DNA of 64,000 nt from an uncultured Christensenellaceae bacterium (GCA_910586625.1 CAJUIZ010000003.1:97841-161840), one strand, 5' to 3'. Shown: positions 8,440 to 16,825, counted from the first letter of the stretch. Numbers and translations are program-made. The notes: a model not told the origin generated them from the sequence alone.

Positions 8440-9633
8440 ATGAATATAAAACTGTCCACGTTTAAGTCCAGATTGAAGCATTCGGCGGAATTCGAAGCGG
8501 AAACGGCGGGATTTTTGCAAAATATCGAGCGAGAACTGGGTTACCCCATAGCTTACGCCGAATTGGACGACTACGACTGCGACTTGAAGCTGATTTTCGT
8601 TCAAACGGGCGGTTCGGAAGGGCTGTTTTTGGACAGCTTCGGCAAACTGCAAGCGCCGTACTATCTGCTGACGAACGGCGGCAACAACAGCCTTGCGGCA
8701 TCGTTAGAAATACTGACGTATCTTAATTCTTGCGGTAAAACTGGCGAAATTCTGCACGGAAGCGCAAGTTACGTTGCCGAAAGGATACGTTCGCTTGCAG
8801 CGGTTAACTCCGCGAAGAAAAGATTGGCAAACGCGCGGTTGGGCGTTATAGGCGCGCCGTCCGACTGGCTGATAGCTTCCGTACCCGATTACGCCGAAGT
8901 AAAGCGGCGGCTTGGCGTAACGCTTGTGGACGTACCCATTGCCGAAGCGGAAACGGCGGTAAAAAACGGTGAAACAACAACAGCCGAACACGCCGAGTAT
9001 ACCGACTTCGACAAGCAAGAAATTGCAAAAGCCTTGAAGATATACGACGCGTTGGACGGGATAAAAGATAAATACGCGCTTGACGGACTGACGATACGAT
9101 GCTTCGATTTGTTATCGTCGTTAAAGTCCACCGGTTGCCTTGCTTTAGCGGAACTGAACGCAAGGGGAATAATAGGAACGTGCGAAGGGGACGTTGCGAC
9201 TATGCTGAGTATGCTTATTGCAAACTCCGTTACGGTGCAATCGTCATTTCAAGCCAATCCGTCGAGAATAGATACGGAAAGCAACCGCGTAACCTTTGCG
9301 CACTGCACCGCTCCGTTGGATATGCTTGACGGGTACCGTTTGGATACGCACTTCGAAAGCGGCATAGGCGTAGCCGTAAAAGGCGAGCTGCGCACAGGCA
9401 GAGTTACGGTGTTCCGTCTGTCCGCAGACCTTAAACGTTACTTCGTATCCGCAGGTACGTTAGAACGAAACCTTGACGAAGCCAACCTTTGCCGTACGCA
9501 GGCGGTTATACGGCTCGACAAGCCCGTGACGGAGCTGTTGAAAACGCCCTGCGGCAACCACCACGTCATTCTTTACGGAGATTACGCCGAAGCTATAACG
9601 CAGCTTATGGACGAATTGAATATACGTAACTGA
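8440..9633 (+). CDS. L-fucose/L-arabinose isomerase-fold protein
   Basis: 397 aa. The overall layout resembles C-terminal-domain members of the FucI/AraA sugar isomerase superfamily: a Rossmann-like N-terminal half (LGVIGAPSDWLI near 135-147), the conserved segment CEGD near 250, then VTFAHCTAP near 290, and a His/Glu-containing beta-barrel part. In FucI/AraA the equivalent Glu, Asp and His residues bind the metal. The protein is shorter than FucI (about 590) and AraA (about 500), so it belongs to the short, uncharacterised branch. It is paired with the GT4 gene upstream, with an AGAA-type ribosome site. Sugar substrate unknown. Confidence 0.6.
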   Translation: MNIKLSTFKSRLKHSAEFEAETAGFLQNIERELGYPIAYAELDDYDCDLKLIFVQTGGSEGLFLDSFGKLQAPYYLLTNGGNNSLAASLEILTYLNSCGKTGEILHGSASYVAERIRSLAAVNSAKKRLANARLGVIGAPSDWLIASVPDYAEVKRRLGVTLVDVPIAEAETAVKNGETTTAEHAEYTDFDKQEIAKALKIYDALDGIKDKYALDGLTIRCFDLLSSLKSTGCLALAELNARGIIGTCEGDVATMLSMLIANSVTVQSSFQANPSRIDTESNRVTFAHCTAPLDMLDGYRLDTHFESGIGVAVKGELRTGRVTVFRLSADLKRYFVSAGTLERNLDEANLCRTQAVIRLDKPVTELLKTPCGNHHVILYGDYAEAITQLMDELNIRN

Positions 9634-9682
9634 CCGACAACAAAGAAAGCTTCGCCGATAGCTACCGAATGTATTGGATATT

Positions 9683-9787
9683 ATGGCAAAACGCAGACTG
9701 TTAACCGATGAAATATTGCAGGAATGTTTGTACGACAGCAATTACAAAACCCGCCTTTTTGCAGAAAAACACTTAAAAACAAAGTAA
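9683..9787 (+). CDS. Possible 34-aa micro-ORF
   Basis: ATG at 9683 to TAA at 9785 encodes a basic 34-residue peptide starting MAKRRLLTDEIL. Only a weak purine stretch precedes it, and it lies just before the terminator at 9794. It could be a real small protein or simply the 3' untranslated region of the operon; I lean slightly to the latter. Confidence 0.2.
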   Translation: MAKRRLLTDEILQECLYDSNYKTRLFAEKHLKTK

Positions 9788-9793
9788 AAAGAA

Positions 9794-9822
9794 AAAGTAC
9801 GGAATGGATAATTCCGTACTTT
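9794..9822. terminator. Bidirectional terminator between convergent operons
   Basis: The 12-bp stem AAAGTACGGAAT (9794-9805) pairs with ATTCCGTACTTT (9811-9822). A-rich flank on one side and T-rich on the other let it end both the isomerase-fold operon (+) and lysS (-). Confidence 0.85.
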
Positions 9823-9832
9823 ATTTATTCTG

Positions 9833-11350
9833 TTATTTGGATAACGGCTTCATTGTGGGGAAAAGCAGCACGTCGCGAATGGATTGACAATCGGTGTACA
9901 GCATTACCATACGGTCGATACCTATGCCCAAGCCGCCCGTGGGGGGCATTCCGTATTCCAAAGCCGTTACGAAGTCGTCGTCCAACATCTGCGCTTCGTC
10001 GTCGCCCTGCGCCTTGGCGCGCGCCTGCGCCATAAAGCGTTCGTATTGGTCAATGGGGTCGTTAAGCTCCGAAAAAGCGTTGCCCATTTCGCTGGCGTTG
10101 ATGAAGAACTCGAAACGTTCCGTAAGTCGGTTATCCGTAGGCTTCTTCTTGGCTAACGGACTTACTTCTACGGGGTAGTCGTAAATAAACGTAGGTTGGA
10201 TAAGCTCCTTTTCCACAAGCTCGTCAAAGCACTCGTACAAGGCGTGTCCCCAAGTGCGTTTGCCCGCGGCAAGCTCTATACCCTTGCGTTCCGCCGCCGC
10301 AACCGCTTGCTCGTCCGTCATATTCGTAAAATCGACTCCTACGTACTTGTTGACGGCTTGAATCATCGTAAGTTTTTCCCACTTATCAAGGTCGATGGTC
10401 ACGTCGCCGTAGGGAAGTTTACGCATGCCTAATACGGTATCCGCGCAGTACTTGAACATACCTTCCACTATTTCCATCATTCCGTTAAAGTCGGTATACG
10501 CTTCGTACAGCTCGATTGTGGTAAACTCGGGGTTATGCTTCAAGTCCATACCTTCGTTGCGGAATTGACGTCCGATTTCGTAAACCTTTTCAAAGCCGCC
10601 CACTATTAACCGCTTTAAGTGAAGCTCCGTTGCGATACGCATATACATATCTATATCCAACGTGTTGTGGTGAGTGATGAACGGACGGGCGTTGGCTCCG
10701 CCGGCTATCGTGTTCAAAATGGGTGTTTCCACTTCCAAATATCCGCGGTTATCCAAATATTCGCGGATAGATTTCATTAGCTTGGAACGTATAATAAACG
10801 TGCGTTTTACTTCGGGGTTGGCAATAAGGTCTACGTAACGCTGACGGTAACGCGTTTCGATATCTTTAAGCCCGTGAAACTTCTCCGGCAGGGGCAACAG
10901 CGACTTGGAAAGCAGCTTGATTTCGCGCAGCTTTACGGAAATCTCGCCCATATGCGTGCGGAACACTTCGCCGGTGCCGCCGATAATGTCGCCTATATCC
11001 CACGTCTTAAATTCCGAATACGCTTCTTCCCCCACTTCGTCGCGTTTAACGTATAGCTGGACAGTGCCTTCGCCGTCCAAAATATGACAAAAGCTTGCCT
11101 TACCCATTATTCGACGCGACGTCATACGTCCCGCAACCGATACGATTTGCGGCTCGTACTGTTCGTCTTCGGCATGGTCGACGTAGCCGTCTATAATCTG
11201 CGCCGAAGAATGCGTTTTGTCAAACTTGGTAACTTCGAAAGGATTCTTACCTTCTTCGATAAGCTTGGACAGCTTATCGCGGCGGATACGCAGTATTTCG
11301 TTTAAGTCCTGTTCGACGACTTCCGTCGTCGGGGCTTGTTTATCGTTCAT
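9833..11350 (-). CDS. lysS: Lysyl-tRNA synthetase, class II
   Basis: 505 aa, full length for bacterial class II LysRS. An N-terminal extension precedes the OB-fold anticodon-binding domain (about 60-170). The catalytic domain follows, with motif 2 RNEGMDLKHNPEFT and motif 3 GGLGIGIDRMVML near the C-terminus. It charges tRNA-Lys with lysine in the cytosol. The gene follows greA by 31 nt, an order common in Firmicutes, and is probably co-transcribed from the promoter at 11925. No T-box leader is present upstream. Confidence 0.97.
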   Translation of the reverse strand: MNDKQAPTTEVVEQDLNEILRIRRDKLSKLIEEGKNPFEVTKFDKTHSSAQIIDGYVDHAEDEQYEPQIVSVAGRMTSRRIMGKASFCHILDGEGTVQLYVKRDEVGEEAYSEFKTWDIGDIIGGTGEVFRTHMGEISVKLREIKLLSKSLLPLPEKFHGLKDIETRYRQRYVDLIANPEVKRTFIIRSKLMKSIREYLDNRGYLEVETPILNTIAGGANARPFITHHNTLDIDMYMRIATELHLKRLIVGGFEKVYEIGRQFRNEGMDLKHNPEFTTIELYEAYTDFNGMMEIVEGMFKYCADTVLGMRKLPYGDVTIDLDKWEKLTMIQAVNKYVGVDFTNMTDEQAVAAAERKGIELAAGKRTWGHALYECFDELVEKELIQPTFIYDYPVEVSPLAKKKPTDNRLTERFEFFINASEMGNAFSELNDPIDQYERFMAQARAKAQGDDEAQMLDDDFVTALEYGMPPTGGLGIGIDRMVMLYTDCQSIRDVLLFPTMKPLSK

Positions 11351-11381
11351 AATTTCACCTACAAATGCGTTTCAAGCAGTA

Positions 11382-11831
11382 CTACTTTACAACTCTCAAT
11401 ACTTTAAGCTTCTTTACTCTGCCGTTGGGCAGCAAAACGTCCACCGTTTCGCCCTGTTTGGCCTTTATAAGCGCGAAACCAACGGGGGATTCGTCGCTTA
11501 TACGTCCGTGAGCGAGATCCGCTTCCGCAGTACCTACAATGGTATACGTTTTGCAAAGCTGTTCCTTGCCGTCGATAATCTCGGCGCAGGTAACGGTTGT
11601 TTCGTGTATAATTTTAGCCATCCTAAGCTGCGCTTCGATTTCCGCAATTTCGCCTTCCATTTCCGCCTGAGCCTTACGGGCGGCATCGTATTCGGCGTTT
11701 TCGGACAAGTCGCCGAAGCCGCGAGCGGTCTTGATTTCTTCGGCGATTTCGGCGCGGCGTACCGATTTGAGATAGTCTAAGCGTTCTTCCAATTCTCTGC
11801 GACCGGCTTCGGTCAATTGAACTTCGGGCAT
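11382..11831 (-). CDS. greA: Transcription elongation factor GreA
   Basis: 149 aa, slightly shorter than the usual 157-160. The N-terminal coiled-coil finger (about 1-70) contains the acidic tip region DLSENAEYDAARKAQ that reaches into the RNA polymerase secondary channel and stimulates transcript cleavage. The C-terminal FKBP-like domain follows, with GRISDESPVGFALI. The ribosome site AAGGAG is 8 nt before the ATG. First gene of the greA-lysS operon, preceded by a promoter and a perfect 14-bp hairpin in the leader. Confidence 0.95.
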   Translation of the reverse strand: MPEVQLTEAGRRELEERLDYLKSVRRAEIAEEIKTARGFGDLSENAEYDAARKAQAEMEGEIAEIEAQLRMAKIIHETTVTCAEIIDGKEQLCKTYTIVGTAEADLAHGRISDESPVGFALIKAKQGETVDVLLPNGRVKKLKVLRVVK

Positions 11832-11864
11832 ATTATTCTCCTTATTATAGCAAATACGACAGAA

Positions 11865-11898
11865 AACAACTTAAAAGCACTGTCGCTTTTAAGTTGTT
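11865..11898 (-). promoter_or_regulatory. Leader hairpin of greA-lysS, possible attenuator
   Basis: AACAACTTAAAAGC (11865-11878) is perfectly complementary to 11885-11898 with a 6-nt loop. On the minus strand it is followed by TTGTTTTCTG, a modest T-rich tract. It lies between the promoter at 11925-11953 and the greA start at 11831, inside the greA transcript, so it could act as an attenuator. It could also serve as the terminator of the gene at 12001. Confidence 0.6.
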
Positions 11899-11924
11899 CC
11901 TTCATATTGCAATGTTATAAAGCT

Positions 11925-11953
11925 ATTTTACTACTTAGACGTATTTCTGTCAA
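11925..11953 (-). promoter_or_regulatory. greA-lysS promoter
   Basis: TTGACA (11953-11948), 17 bp, TAAAAT (11930-11925) on the minus strand, about 95 nt before greA. A second -10-like TATAAT lies near 11843-11848. Confidence 0.75.
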
Positions 11954-12000
11954 GTAATTAACAAAATGTAAAAAAAGTCAACCTTCGCAAAGCAGCTTAC

Positions 12001-12678
12001 CTAATCCAATCCGTCGGCAATGCGAGCAGCCAATGCAAAAAAGTTGTTTGCCGCCTTTATGCAGTTTTGCTCGTACTCGTTTGCTCCGCCGATTAGGCTG
12101 TCGGAAACGCACTTGACCATAAGACACGGAACGCCGTTGAACTTGCAGGTAAACAGTACGCCTGCCGACTCCATATCGCATATTTCCGCACCGAAATTTT
12201 GATTGAGAGCGGATTTCTGCTTGGGGTCAGCCACGAACTTATCGGCAGAAGCGCAACGCGCCAACGGTAAATCGACAATTTGAAGCGCCCGTTCTATAAG
12301 GTTAGTATCACATTCGACGGCGATGCCGTCAAAACATTCGTACTTACCTACCGGTACGTGATCTATCTCGCTTGTGTCCATACCGTAATGAACAACGTCC
12401 TTAACCAAAACGGAAGAAAAAAGCGAAGTACGTTCGGTAAGCGCGCCCACCACGCCGAAGTTGAATATTACGTCCGCCTTGTATTCGGTTATAAGCAACT
12501 GACACGCCGCGGACGCGGCTATTTCGCCCACAGACGGCGGACAGCACAGCACAGCGTCGTGCCTGCCGAGCTTGAAAGTATAAAATGCAAACGACCCCTT
12601 GAAGGTTTTTTCTGCCGCGCAGGACGATATAAAGCTCGAAGCTTCGGTATCCACTGCGGTAAAAATTCCTATCGTCAT
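12001..12678 (-). CDS. Nucleoside phosphorylase-fold protein (MTA/SAH nucleosidase-like)
   Basis: 225 aa, PNP_UDP_1 fold. Family landmarks are the N-terminal TAVDTEA segment, the Gly-rich NFGVVGAL after strand 3, the ribose/base-binding ICDMESAGVLF (Met-Glu pair) and the C-terminal acid in CVSDS. Length and layout fit 5'-methylthioadenosine/S-adenosylhomocysteine nucleosidase or a related purine nucleosidase, which cleaves the N-glycosidic bond in nucleotide salvage. The N-terminus is diverged from standard MtnN, so I give no symbol. The gene stands alone between greA and the divergent 91-aa ORF. Confidence 0.8.
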   Translation of the reverse strand: MTIGIFTAVDTEASSFISSCAAEKTFKGSFAFYTFKLGRHDAVLCCPPSVGEIAASAACQLLITEYKADVIFNFGVVGALTERTSLFSSVLVKDVVHYGMDTSEIDHVPVGKYECFDGIAVECDTNLIERALQIVDLPLARCASADKFVADPKQKSALNQNFGAEICDMESAGVLFTCKFNGVPCLMVKCVSDSLIGGANEYEQNCIKAANNFFALAARIADGLD

Positions 12679-12830
12679 AATTCTTCTCCTGCGTAACTAA
12701 TTGCAACCGAACACTGCATAACGCGCGCAAAAGCAACCGCGCGTTTAACCGATTACTATTGTAGCATACTAATTGAGAATAGTAAACCTTAGACTTAAGT
12801 ATTTTTTTGCTTAACAATACCCAAAACACT

Positions 12831-12858
12831 TTGCATATCGCAAAAAATTTGCTACAAT
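12831..12858 (+). promoter_or_regulatory. Promoter of the 91-aa ORF
   Basis: TTGCAT (12831-12836), 16 bp, TACAAT (12853-12858), followed by AAAAGGAG just before the start codon at 12875. The leader is very short. Confidence 0.6.
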
Positions 12859-12874
12859 ATTAAAAGGAGTTACA

Positions 12875-13150
12875 ATGAAAATCTGGGCGAAAACGGTTGT
12901 TGAAGAAAAAATCACGCGAGACCTGCTGTACGAATACGAAGCGATTACCGATTCGGACGAGTTTGTTGCGGTATTGCAGGAAATATGCGGACAAATGGAC
13001 ATTCCGACGCCCGTTGCCACATACGTTAACTTTAACCACTTTGTAATGTTCAACAACACGCGCTTTAAGCCGAGAGACTTTGTGGAAAGCGTAGACTTCG
13101 ACGTATTAGACATAGAAGCCGTGCCCGAAAAGGATAAAAAACGGAAATAG
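12875..13150 (+). CDS. Conserved hypothetical protein, 91 aa
   Basis: Small soluble acidic protein beginning MKIWAKTVVEEKITRD. It has no membrane helix, signal peptide or known motif. A strong ribosome site (AAAAGGAG, 6 nt before ATG) and a promoter directly upstream support a real gene. It ends 156 nt before the tRNA-Gly gene; no terminator is visible between them, so the tRNA may be co-transcribed. Function unknown. Confidence 0.75.
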   Translation: MKIWAKTVVEEKITRDLLYEYEAITDSDEFVAVLQEICGQMDIPTPVATYVNFNHFVMFNNTRFKPRDFVESVDFDVLDIEAVPEKDKKRK

Positions 13151-13306
13151 GCTCGAAAAGTCAACGCGATCGGCAATTCGAGATAAAGTGCAAACAATAT
13201 TTTCGCTCGCGTACCGAGCGCAACCTTGAAATTTGACTTCTACTCATAAAAGCTACGCAAAGCGCAGCAACTGCGTACAACTGCGTCGAACGTTTACTGC
13301 AAATAT

Positions 13307-13380
13307 GCGGGTATAGTTTAGTGGTAAAACGACTGCTTCCCAAGCAGTAGTTACGGGTCCGATTCCCGTTACCCGCTCCA
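13307..13380 (+). tRNA. tRNA-Gly (anticodon CCC)
   Basis: Complete cloverleaf: acceptor GCGGGTA (13307-13313) with TACCCGC (13370-13376), anticodon stem ACTGC/GCAGT around loop TTCCCAA (anticodon CCC), T-arm ACGGG-TCCGATT-CCCGT, discriminator T, and an encoded CCA end at 13378-13380. A terminator follows directly. Confidence 0.96.
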
Positions 13381-13383
13381 TTG

Positions 13384-13411
13384 CCTTGACAAATTATTGT
13401 CAAGGTATTTT
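13384..13411 (+). terminator. Terminator of tRNA-Gly
   Basis: CCTTGACAA (13384-13392) pairs with TTGTCAAGG (13397-13405) around ATTA, followed by TATTTTT. It is four bases from the tRNA 3' end. Confidence 0.9.
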
Positions 13412-13412
13412 T

Positions 13413-13973
13413 ACATAAAAAGGAACTAACAATAACCCGTCGGGTTCGCTCGGCAGAGCAATCCAAATGATTGCGAACACCGCGGCGCTGTAGCGCCTCC
13501 CCACGACTAAGCAGCCCACTTCAACTTAGCGTTGTCCTTGTTGCTGCGGTTTATTACGATTCGAAGTATTCGCATTGCCGGCGCCGCAAACAATGCCGTA
13601 TTTTTTCCAAAGATAAAATACGGCATTTTATTTATATAAAATTACCGTCCGCAAAACAGCAGACGGCTAATTGTTATACATTTGCGAACTTACAATTTCA
13701 TTCCCTTTTGCATATAGATTTTAAGCTTGAACGGTACAAAACTGCGCCGCGGGCGGATTTTTGCGTAAGTTATCCTGTCAATATAACGCGTGCCGCGACG
13801 AGATTCGTGTTCCTTTTTCTTATCTTTTACCGATTTTCGAGTTAGACACTGCAAAAAGAATTATTGCCGCTCATTGAACGAAAAACAGCATACTCAAACA
13901 TGAAAAGACAGTCCCGAAAATCAATGTATTTGCAGAAATAAAAAGCAAAAAATCATACCGCGTCCGCTTTTTA
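13413..13973. other. Gene-poor interval with an orphan hairpin
   Basis: About 560 bp with no convincing gene; the longest open frame (13471-13845, +) has no ribosome site and an unnatural composition. The notable object is a 13-bp perfect stem, AATGCCGTATTTT (13592-13604) with its complement 13615-13627, flanked by A- and T-runs. It looks like an intrinsic terminator but has no gene beside it. It may end queF transcription (minus) from a distance or mark a small RNA. Confidence 0.5.
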
Positions 13974-14465
13974 TTATCTGTTATCGATTTTTTCGGGATA
14001 CATATCGTGGCGCGCAAGCCTATCCCATGCCACCTGTTCCCACTTGGTCCCCTTTTTTCCGTAGTTACAATACGGGTCTATGGAAATTCCGCCGCGTGGA
14101 AGAAATTTGCCCCATACTTCGATATATGCGGGGTCCATCAAATCAACAAGGTCGTTCATAATTATATTTACGCAGTCTTCGTGAAAATCGCCGCGGTTTC
14201 TGAACCCGAAAAGATAAAGCTTCAAGGACTTGCTTTCAACCATCTTTTCGCGCGGAACGTACGAAATGTAAACCGTGGCAAAATCGGGCTGCCCCGTAAT
14301 GGGGCAAAGACTTGTGAATTCGGGACAGTTGAACTTTACAAAATAGTCCCTTCCAGGATGTTTGTTTGCAAAAGTTTCCAAAACCGACGGGTCGTAAGTC
14401 TGCGGATATTTCGTGTTATTATTTCCGAGCAGGGTAATACCTTCGTTCTGCTTTTCTCTCGGCAT
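13974..14465 (-). CDS. queF: NADPH-dependent 7-cyano-7-deazaguanine reductase
   Basis: 163 aa, the short (Bacillus-type) QueF. It reduces preQ0 to preQ1 with NADPH. The catalytic Cys54 in FTSLCPITGQPDF forms the thioimide; Asp61 is the acid; the QueF motif ESKSLKLYLFGFRNRG is present, as are His95-Glu96. It is the last gene of queD-queE-folE-queC-queF and starts one base after the queC stop (TAATATG), implying translational coupling. The whole operon lies behind a preQ1-type riboswitch at 16826-16932. Confidence 0.97.
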   Translation of the reverse strand: MPREKQNEGITLLGNNNTKYPQTYDPSVLETFANKHPGRDYFVKFNCPEFTSLCPITGQPDFATVYISYVPREKMVESKSLKLYLFGFRNRGDFHEDCVNIIMNDLVDLMDPAYIEVWGKFLPRGGISIDPYCNYGKKGTKWEQVAWDRLARHDMYPEKIDNR

Positions 14466-14466
14466 A

Positions 14467-15153
14467 TTATTCTCCTTTTATTGAGGGGTCTTGTATTCCG
14501 TTAGCTTCGAATGCCGCGGCGCGGTCGCGGCAGGTAGCGCATACGCCGCAAGGTTTTACTCCGCCAGAATAGCAGCTCCATGTATATTTGTACGGCACAC
14601 CGAGCTCAAGCCCCTTTTTTACAACCTGCGATTTGTTTGAATTTACAAAAGGCGCGAGAATTCTAAGCTGTTCGCCGCTGCCCGTATAAATAGCTTCACC
14701 CATCGCAAAATTAAACTTTTCACTGCAATCGGGATAGGCGTTGCCCGTAGCATCGTCGCCGTGCGCGCCGTAATAAATAATCTCGCACCCGTGCGACAGC
14801 GCCACGCTTGCCGCCGCCGAAAGAAACAGCCCGTTGCGGAAAGGTACGTAGGTTGAAACGGGTTTGCCGTCCGTTACGGATAACTGTTCGGCATAACTTT
14901 GCAAGGGTATATCATTGTGCGACTTCGCCAAGAGCGAACAGTCCGAGCCTTCGAATATAACCGAAAGGTCAATCCGCTTCAAAACAACACCGTAATAGTC
15001 GGCAACTTTTTGCGCGGCGTCGAGTTCTTTACTGTGAGTTTGACCGTAGTAAACGGAAAGGGCAAAAACTTCCGCCGCGCCGTATTTTTGAACCGCCAGT
15101 CCGAGACAGGTAGCGCTGTCTACACCGCCGCTTAATAAAACGAGTGCTTTCAT
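14467..15153 (-). CDS. queC: 7-cyano-7-deazaguanine synthase
   Basis: 228 aa. It converts CDG (7-carboxy-7-deazaguanine) to preQ0 using ATP and ammonia. The PP-loop SGGVDS sits at residues 8-13; the C-terminal zinc-binding cluster is CYSGGVKPCGVCATC. The start at 15153 is chosen because it begins with the PP-loop in the family position and overlaps the folE stop as ATGA; the longer open frame upstream runs through folE and is not coding. Fourth gene of the preQ1 operon. Confidence 0.97.
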   Translation of the reverse strand: MKALVLLSGGVDSATCLGLAVQKYGAAEVFALSVYYGQTHSKELDAAQKVADYYGVVLKRIDLSVIFEGSDCSLLAKSHNDIPLQSYAEQLSVTDGKPVSTYVPFRNGLFLSAAASVALSHGCEIIYYGAHGDDATGNAYPDCSEKFNFAMGEAIYTGSGEQLRILAPFVNSNKSQVVKKGLELGVPYKYTWSCYSGGVKPCGVCATCRDRAAAFEANGIQDPSIKGE

Positions 15154-15722
15154 ACCCTGTCCCCCAAAAGATTTTGCAGAGAAACGTTGTCTTTGAATGC
15201 GCCGAAGTAAGTTTTGGTAACCGTTTTTGACGACGTGTTTTTTATTCCGCGCGAAGTCATACAGCTGTGGCAGCCTTCTATCCTTACGCCTACGTCGGGC
15301 GATAAAGCCGCAAGCGAAATTATTTCGGCAATGTCCCGTCCCAAACGCTCCTGCAATTGAAGCCGCTTTGCCGCCATATCGCAGATGCGCGCGATTTTGC
15401 TCAATCCAAGAACTTTTCCGCGCGGAACGTAAGCCACATCTACCTTCATATCGTACATAAGCGCCATATGATGCTCGCAATAGCTGAACACGCTTACGTC
15501 CTTTATGACCACTGCTCCGCCGGAATTCGGGTCGGACGGAACTTCGAACGTTTTTCCGAACATTTCCGCAATCTCGCGGTTGGTGTATTTTATTCCTTCA
15601 AACGCCTCTTCGTACATTCGCGCAACTCGGGCGGGCGTTTCGCGCAGACCTTCCCTGTCGGGGTCTTCGCCTATGGCGACCAATAATCCGCGGATATGTT
15701 TTTCTATTTCTTTAATATCCAT
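15150..15722 (-). CDS. folE: GTP cyclohydrolase I
   Basis: 190 aa. It converts GTP to dihydroneopterin triphosphate, the first step for both folate and 7-deazaguanine synthesis. The zinc site and catalytic residues are visible: YCEHHMALM (Cys82, His84, His85) and GCHSCMTSRG (Cys151, His152, Cys154). It lies between queE and queC, overlapping queC by 4 bp, so this copy most likely serves queuosine precursor synthesis, under the same riboswitch. Confidence 0.97.
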   Translation of the reverse strand: MDIKEIEKHIRGLLVAIGEDPDREGLRETPARVARMYEEAFEGIKYTNREIAEMFGKTFEVPSDPNSGGAVVIKDVSVFSYCEHHMALMYDMKVDVAYVPRGKVLGLSKIARICDMAAKRLQLQERLGRDIAEIISLAALSPDVGVRIEGCHSCMTSRGIKNTSSKTVTKTYFGAFKDNVSLQNLLGDRV

Positions 15723-15729
15723 ACTTCTC

Positions 15730-16392
15730 CTATACCCCGCGCTTATCGGGTTTCCAGATGATTTTATGCAACTGTAATTGCAGGCGTACGCCGTTAAGCT
15801 TACGCTCTTTCATAAACTCCGCTATTTCTTCGGGATTGATTTTTCCAAACACCGGGCTAAAATAAACGCGGCACCTGTCTGTGAGTCCGTACACCTTTAT
15901 AATCTCTTCCGCACGCGCCAAATCGCGCATATCTCCAACCACGAACTTGACCGCATCTCGCAACGTAAGGTAAGAAAAGTTTTCGGTCAGCATATACTTT
16001 TCCATTCCGCTTGACGGAAGTTTATAATCGGCGGTAACGGCGGGACGGGGCGAAATGGAAAGGATATCTTTCAACGGCACGCTTCCATTGGTCTCTATTT
16101 CGACTTCTGCGCCCGACGCGCCCAGTAATTCTATTAGACACGCTATATCCGCCTGCAAAAGCGGTTCGCCGCCTGTTAAGGTAACGTTTTTTACTCCCGT
16201 AGATTTCACGTATTCAACAAGATCTTCCACAGAAGCAAGCTCATATTTTACATCGTCGGTATTCGCCCAACGCGTATCGCAGTAGCCGCAATTTAGATTG
16301 CAGCCGCAAAAACGCAGGAACACGGCAAGTTCACCGGCGCGCGGACCTTCGCCGTTTATACTTATAAACTTTTCGGCAACTTTACAATACAT
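15730..16392 (-). CDS. queE: 7-carboxy-7-deazaguanine synthase (radical SAM)
   Basis: 220 aa. It rearranges 6-carboxytetrahydropterin to CDG using SAM and a 4Fe-4S cluster. The cluster motif Cx3Cx2C is at Cys31, Cys35 and Cys38 (GCNLNCGYCDT), followed by LTGGEPLLQ, the SAM-contact segment. The ATG at 16392 follows the queD stop by one base; a GTG three codons upstream overlaps queD and is less likely. Third step of the pathway in operon order. Confidence 0.96.
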   Translation of the reverse strand: MYCKVAEKFISINGEGPRAGELAVFLRFCGCNLNCGYCDTRWANTDDVKYELASVEDLVEYVKSTGVKNVTLTGGEPLLQADIACLIELLGASGAEVEIETNGSVPLKDILSISPRPAVTADYKLPSSGMEKYMLTENFSYLTLRDAVKFVVGDMRDLARAEEIIKVYGLTDRCRVYFSPVFGKINPEEIAEFMKERKLNGVRLQLQLHKIIWKPDKRGV

Positions 16393-16393
16393 A

Positions 16394-16813
16394 TTATTCA
16401 CCGTACACTGCGCAGTTTTCGGGCGACTCGTAAACTTTTACGCAGGAAACGGGCAAGCCCTTGCTGCATAGATCGGCATATATGCGCGCGGCGAAGTTTT
16501 CGGCAGTGGGTCTGAAATCCGTTTCAACCAATAAAAACCCTTCTTCTTTAAGCGCGGCAATAGTCGTAGGTTTAAGGGTGTGTTTTTCATAAATAAGCTT
16601 ATGGTCAAAGCCTTCTGCGAGCTCTTTTACTGCACGCTTAAAATCGCCGAAGTCCAAAAGCATACCGCGCTTTTCGCCGCTTCCCTGCAATTCACCGCCG
16701 CTTATCTTCACCTCCACAACCCAGTGGTGACCGTGGATATTTGCGCACTTACCGTTATATCCGTAAAGAAAGTGCGCGCTGTCAAAACAAGCCGAAGTTT
16801 CTAAATAATACAT
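16394..16813 (-). CDS. queD: 6-carboxytetrahydropterin synthase
   Basis: 139 aa. It converts dihydroneopterin triphosphate to 6-carboxytetrahydropterin. The zinc ligands His14, His27 and His29 and catalytic Cys23 are seen in SAHFLYGYNGKCANIHGHHW. The start at 16813 is set by AGGGAG 6 nt upstream; an in-frame codon at 16849 lies inside the riboswitch terminator and is rejected. First gene of the preQ1 operon, directly downstream of the riboswitch. Confidence 0.96.
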   Translation of the reverse strand: MYYLETSACFDSAHFLYGYNGKCANIHGHHWVVEVKISGGELQGSGEKRGMLLDFGDFKRAVKELAEGFDHKLIYEKHTLKPTTIAALKEEGFLLVETDFRPTAENFAARIYADLCSKGLPVSCVKVYESPENCAVYGE

Positions 16814-16825
16814 ATCTCTCCCTTT

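Noticed and set aside
9724..10035. 103-aa plus ORF
   Set aside because: Crosses the terminator at 9794 and is antisense to the lysS C-terminus.
9833..11831. T-box leader for lysS
   Set aside because: lysS lies 31 bp behind greA with no room for a T-box, and the greA leader has no specifier-loop or T-box core sequence.
13471..13845. 124-aa plus ORF after the tRNA
   Set aside because: No ribosome site, Arg/Tyr-rich translation typical of non-coding GC-rich DNA, and it spans an intrinsic-terminator-like hairpin.
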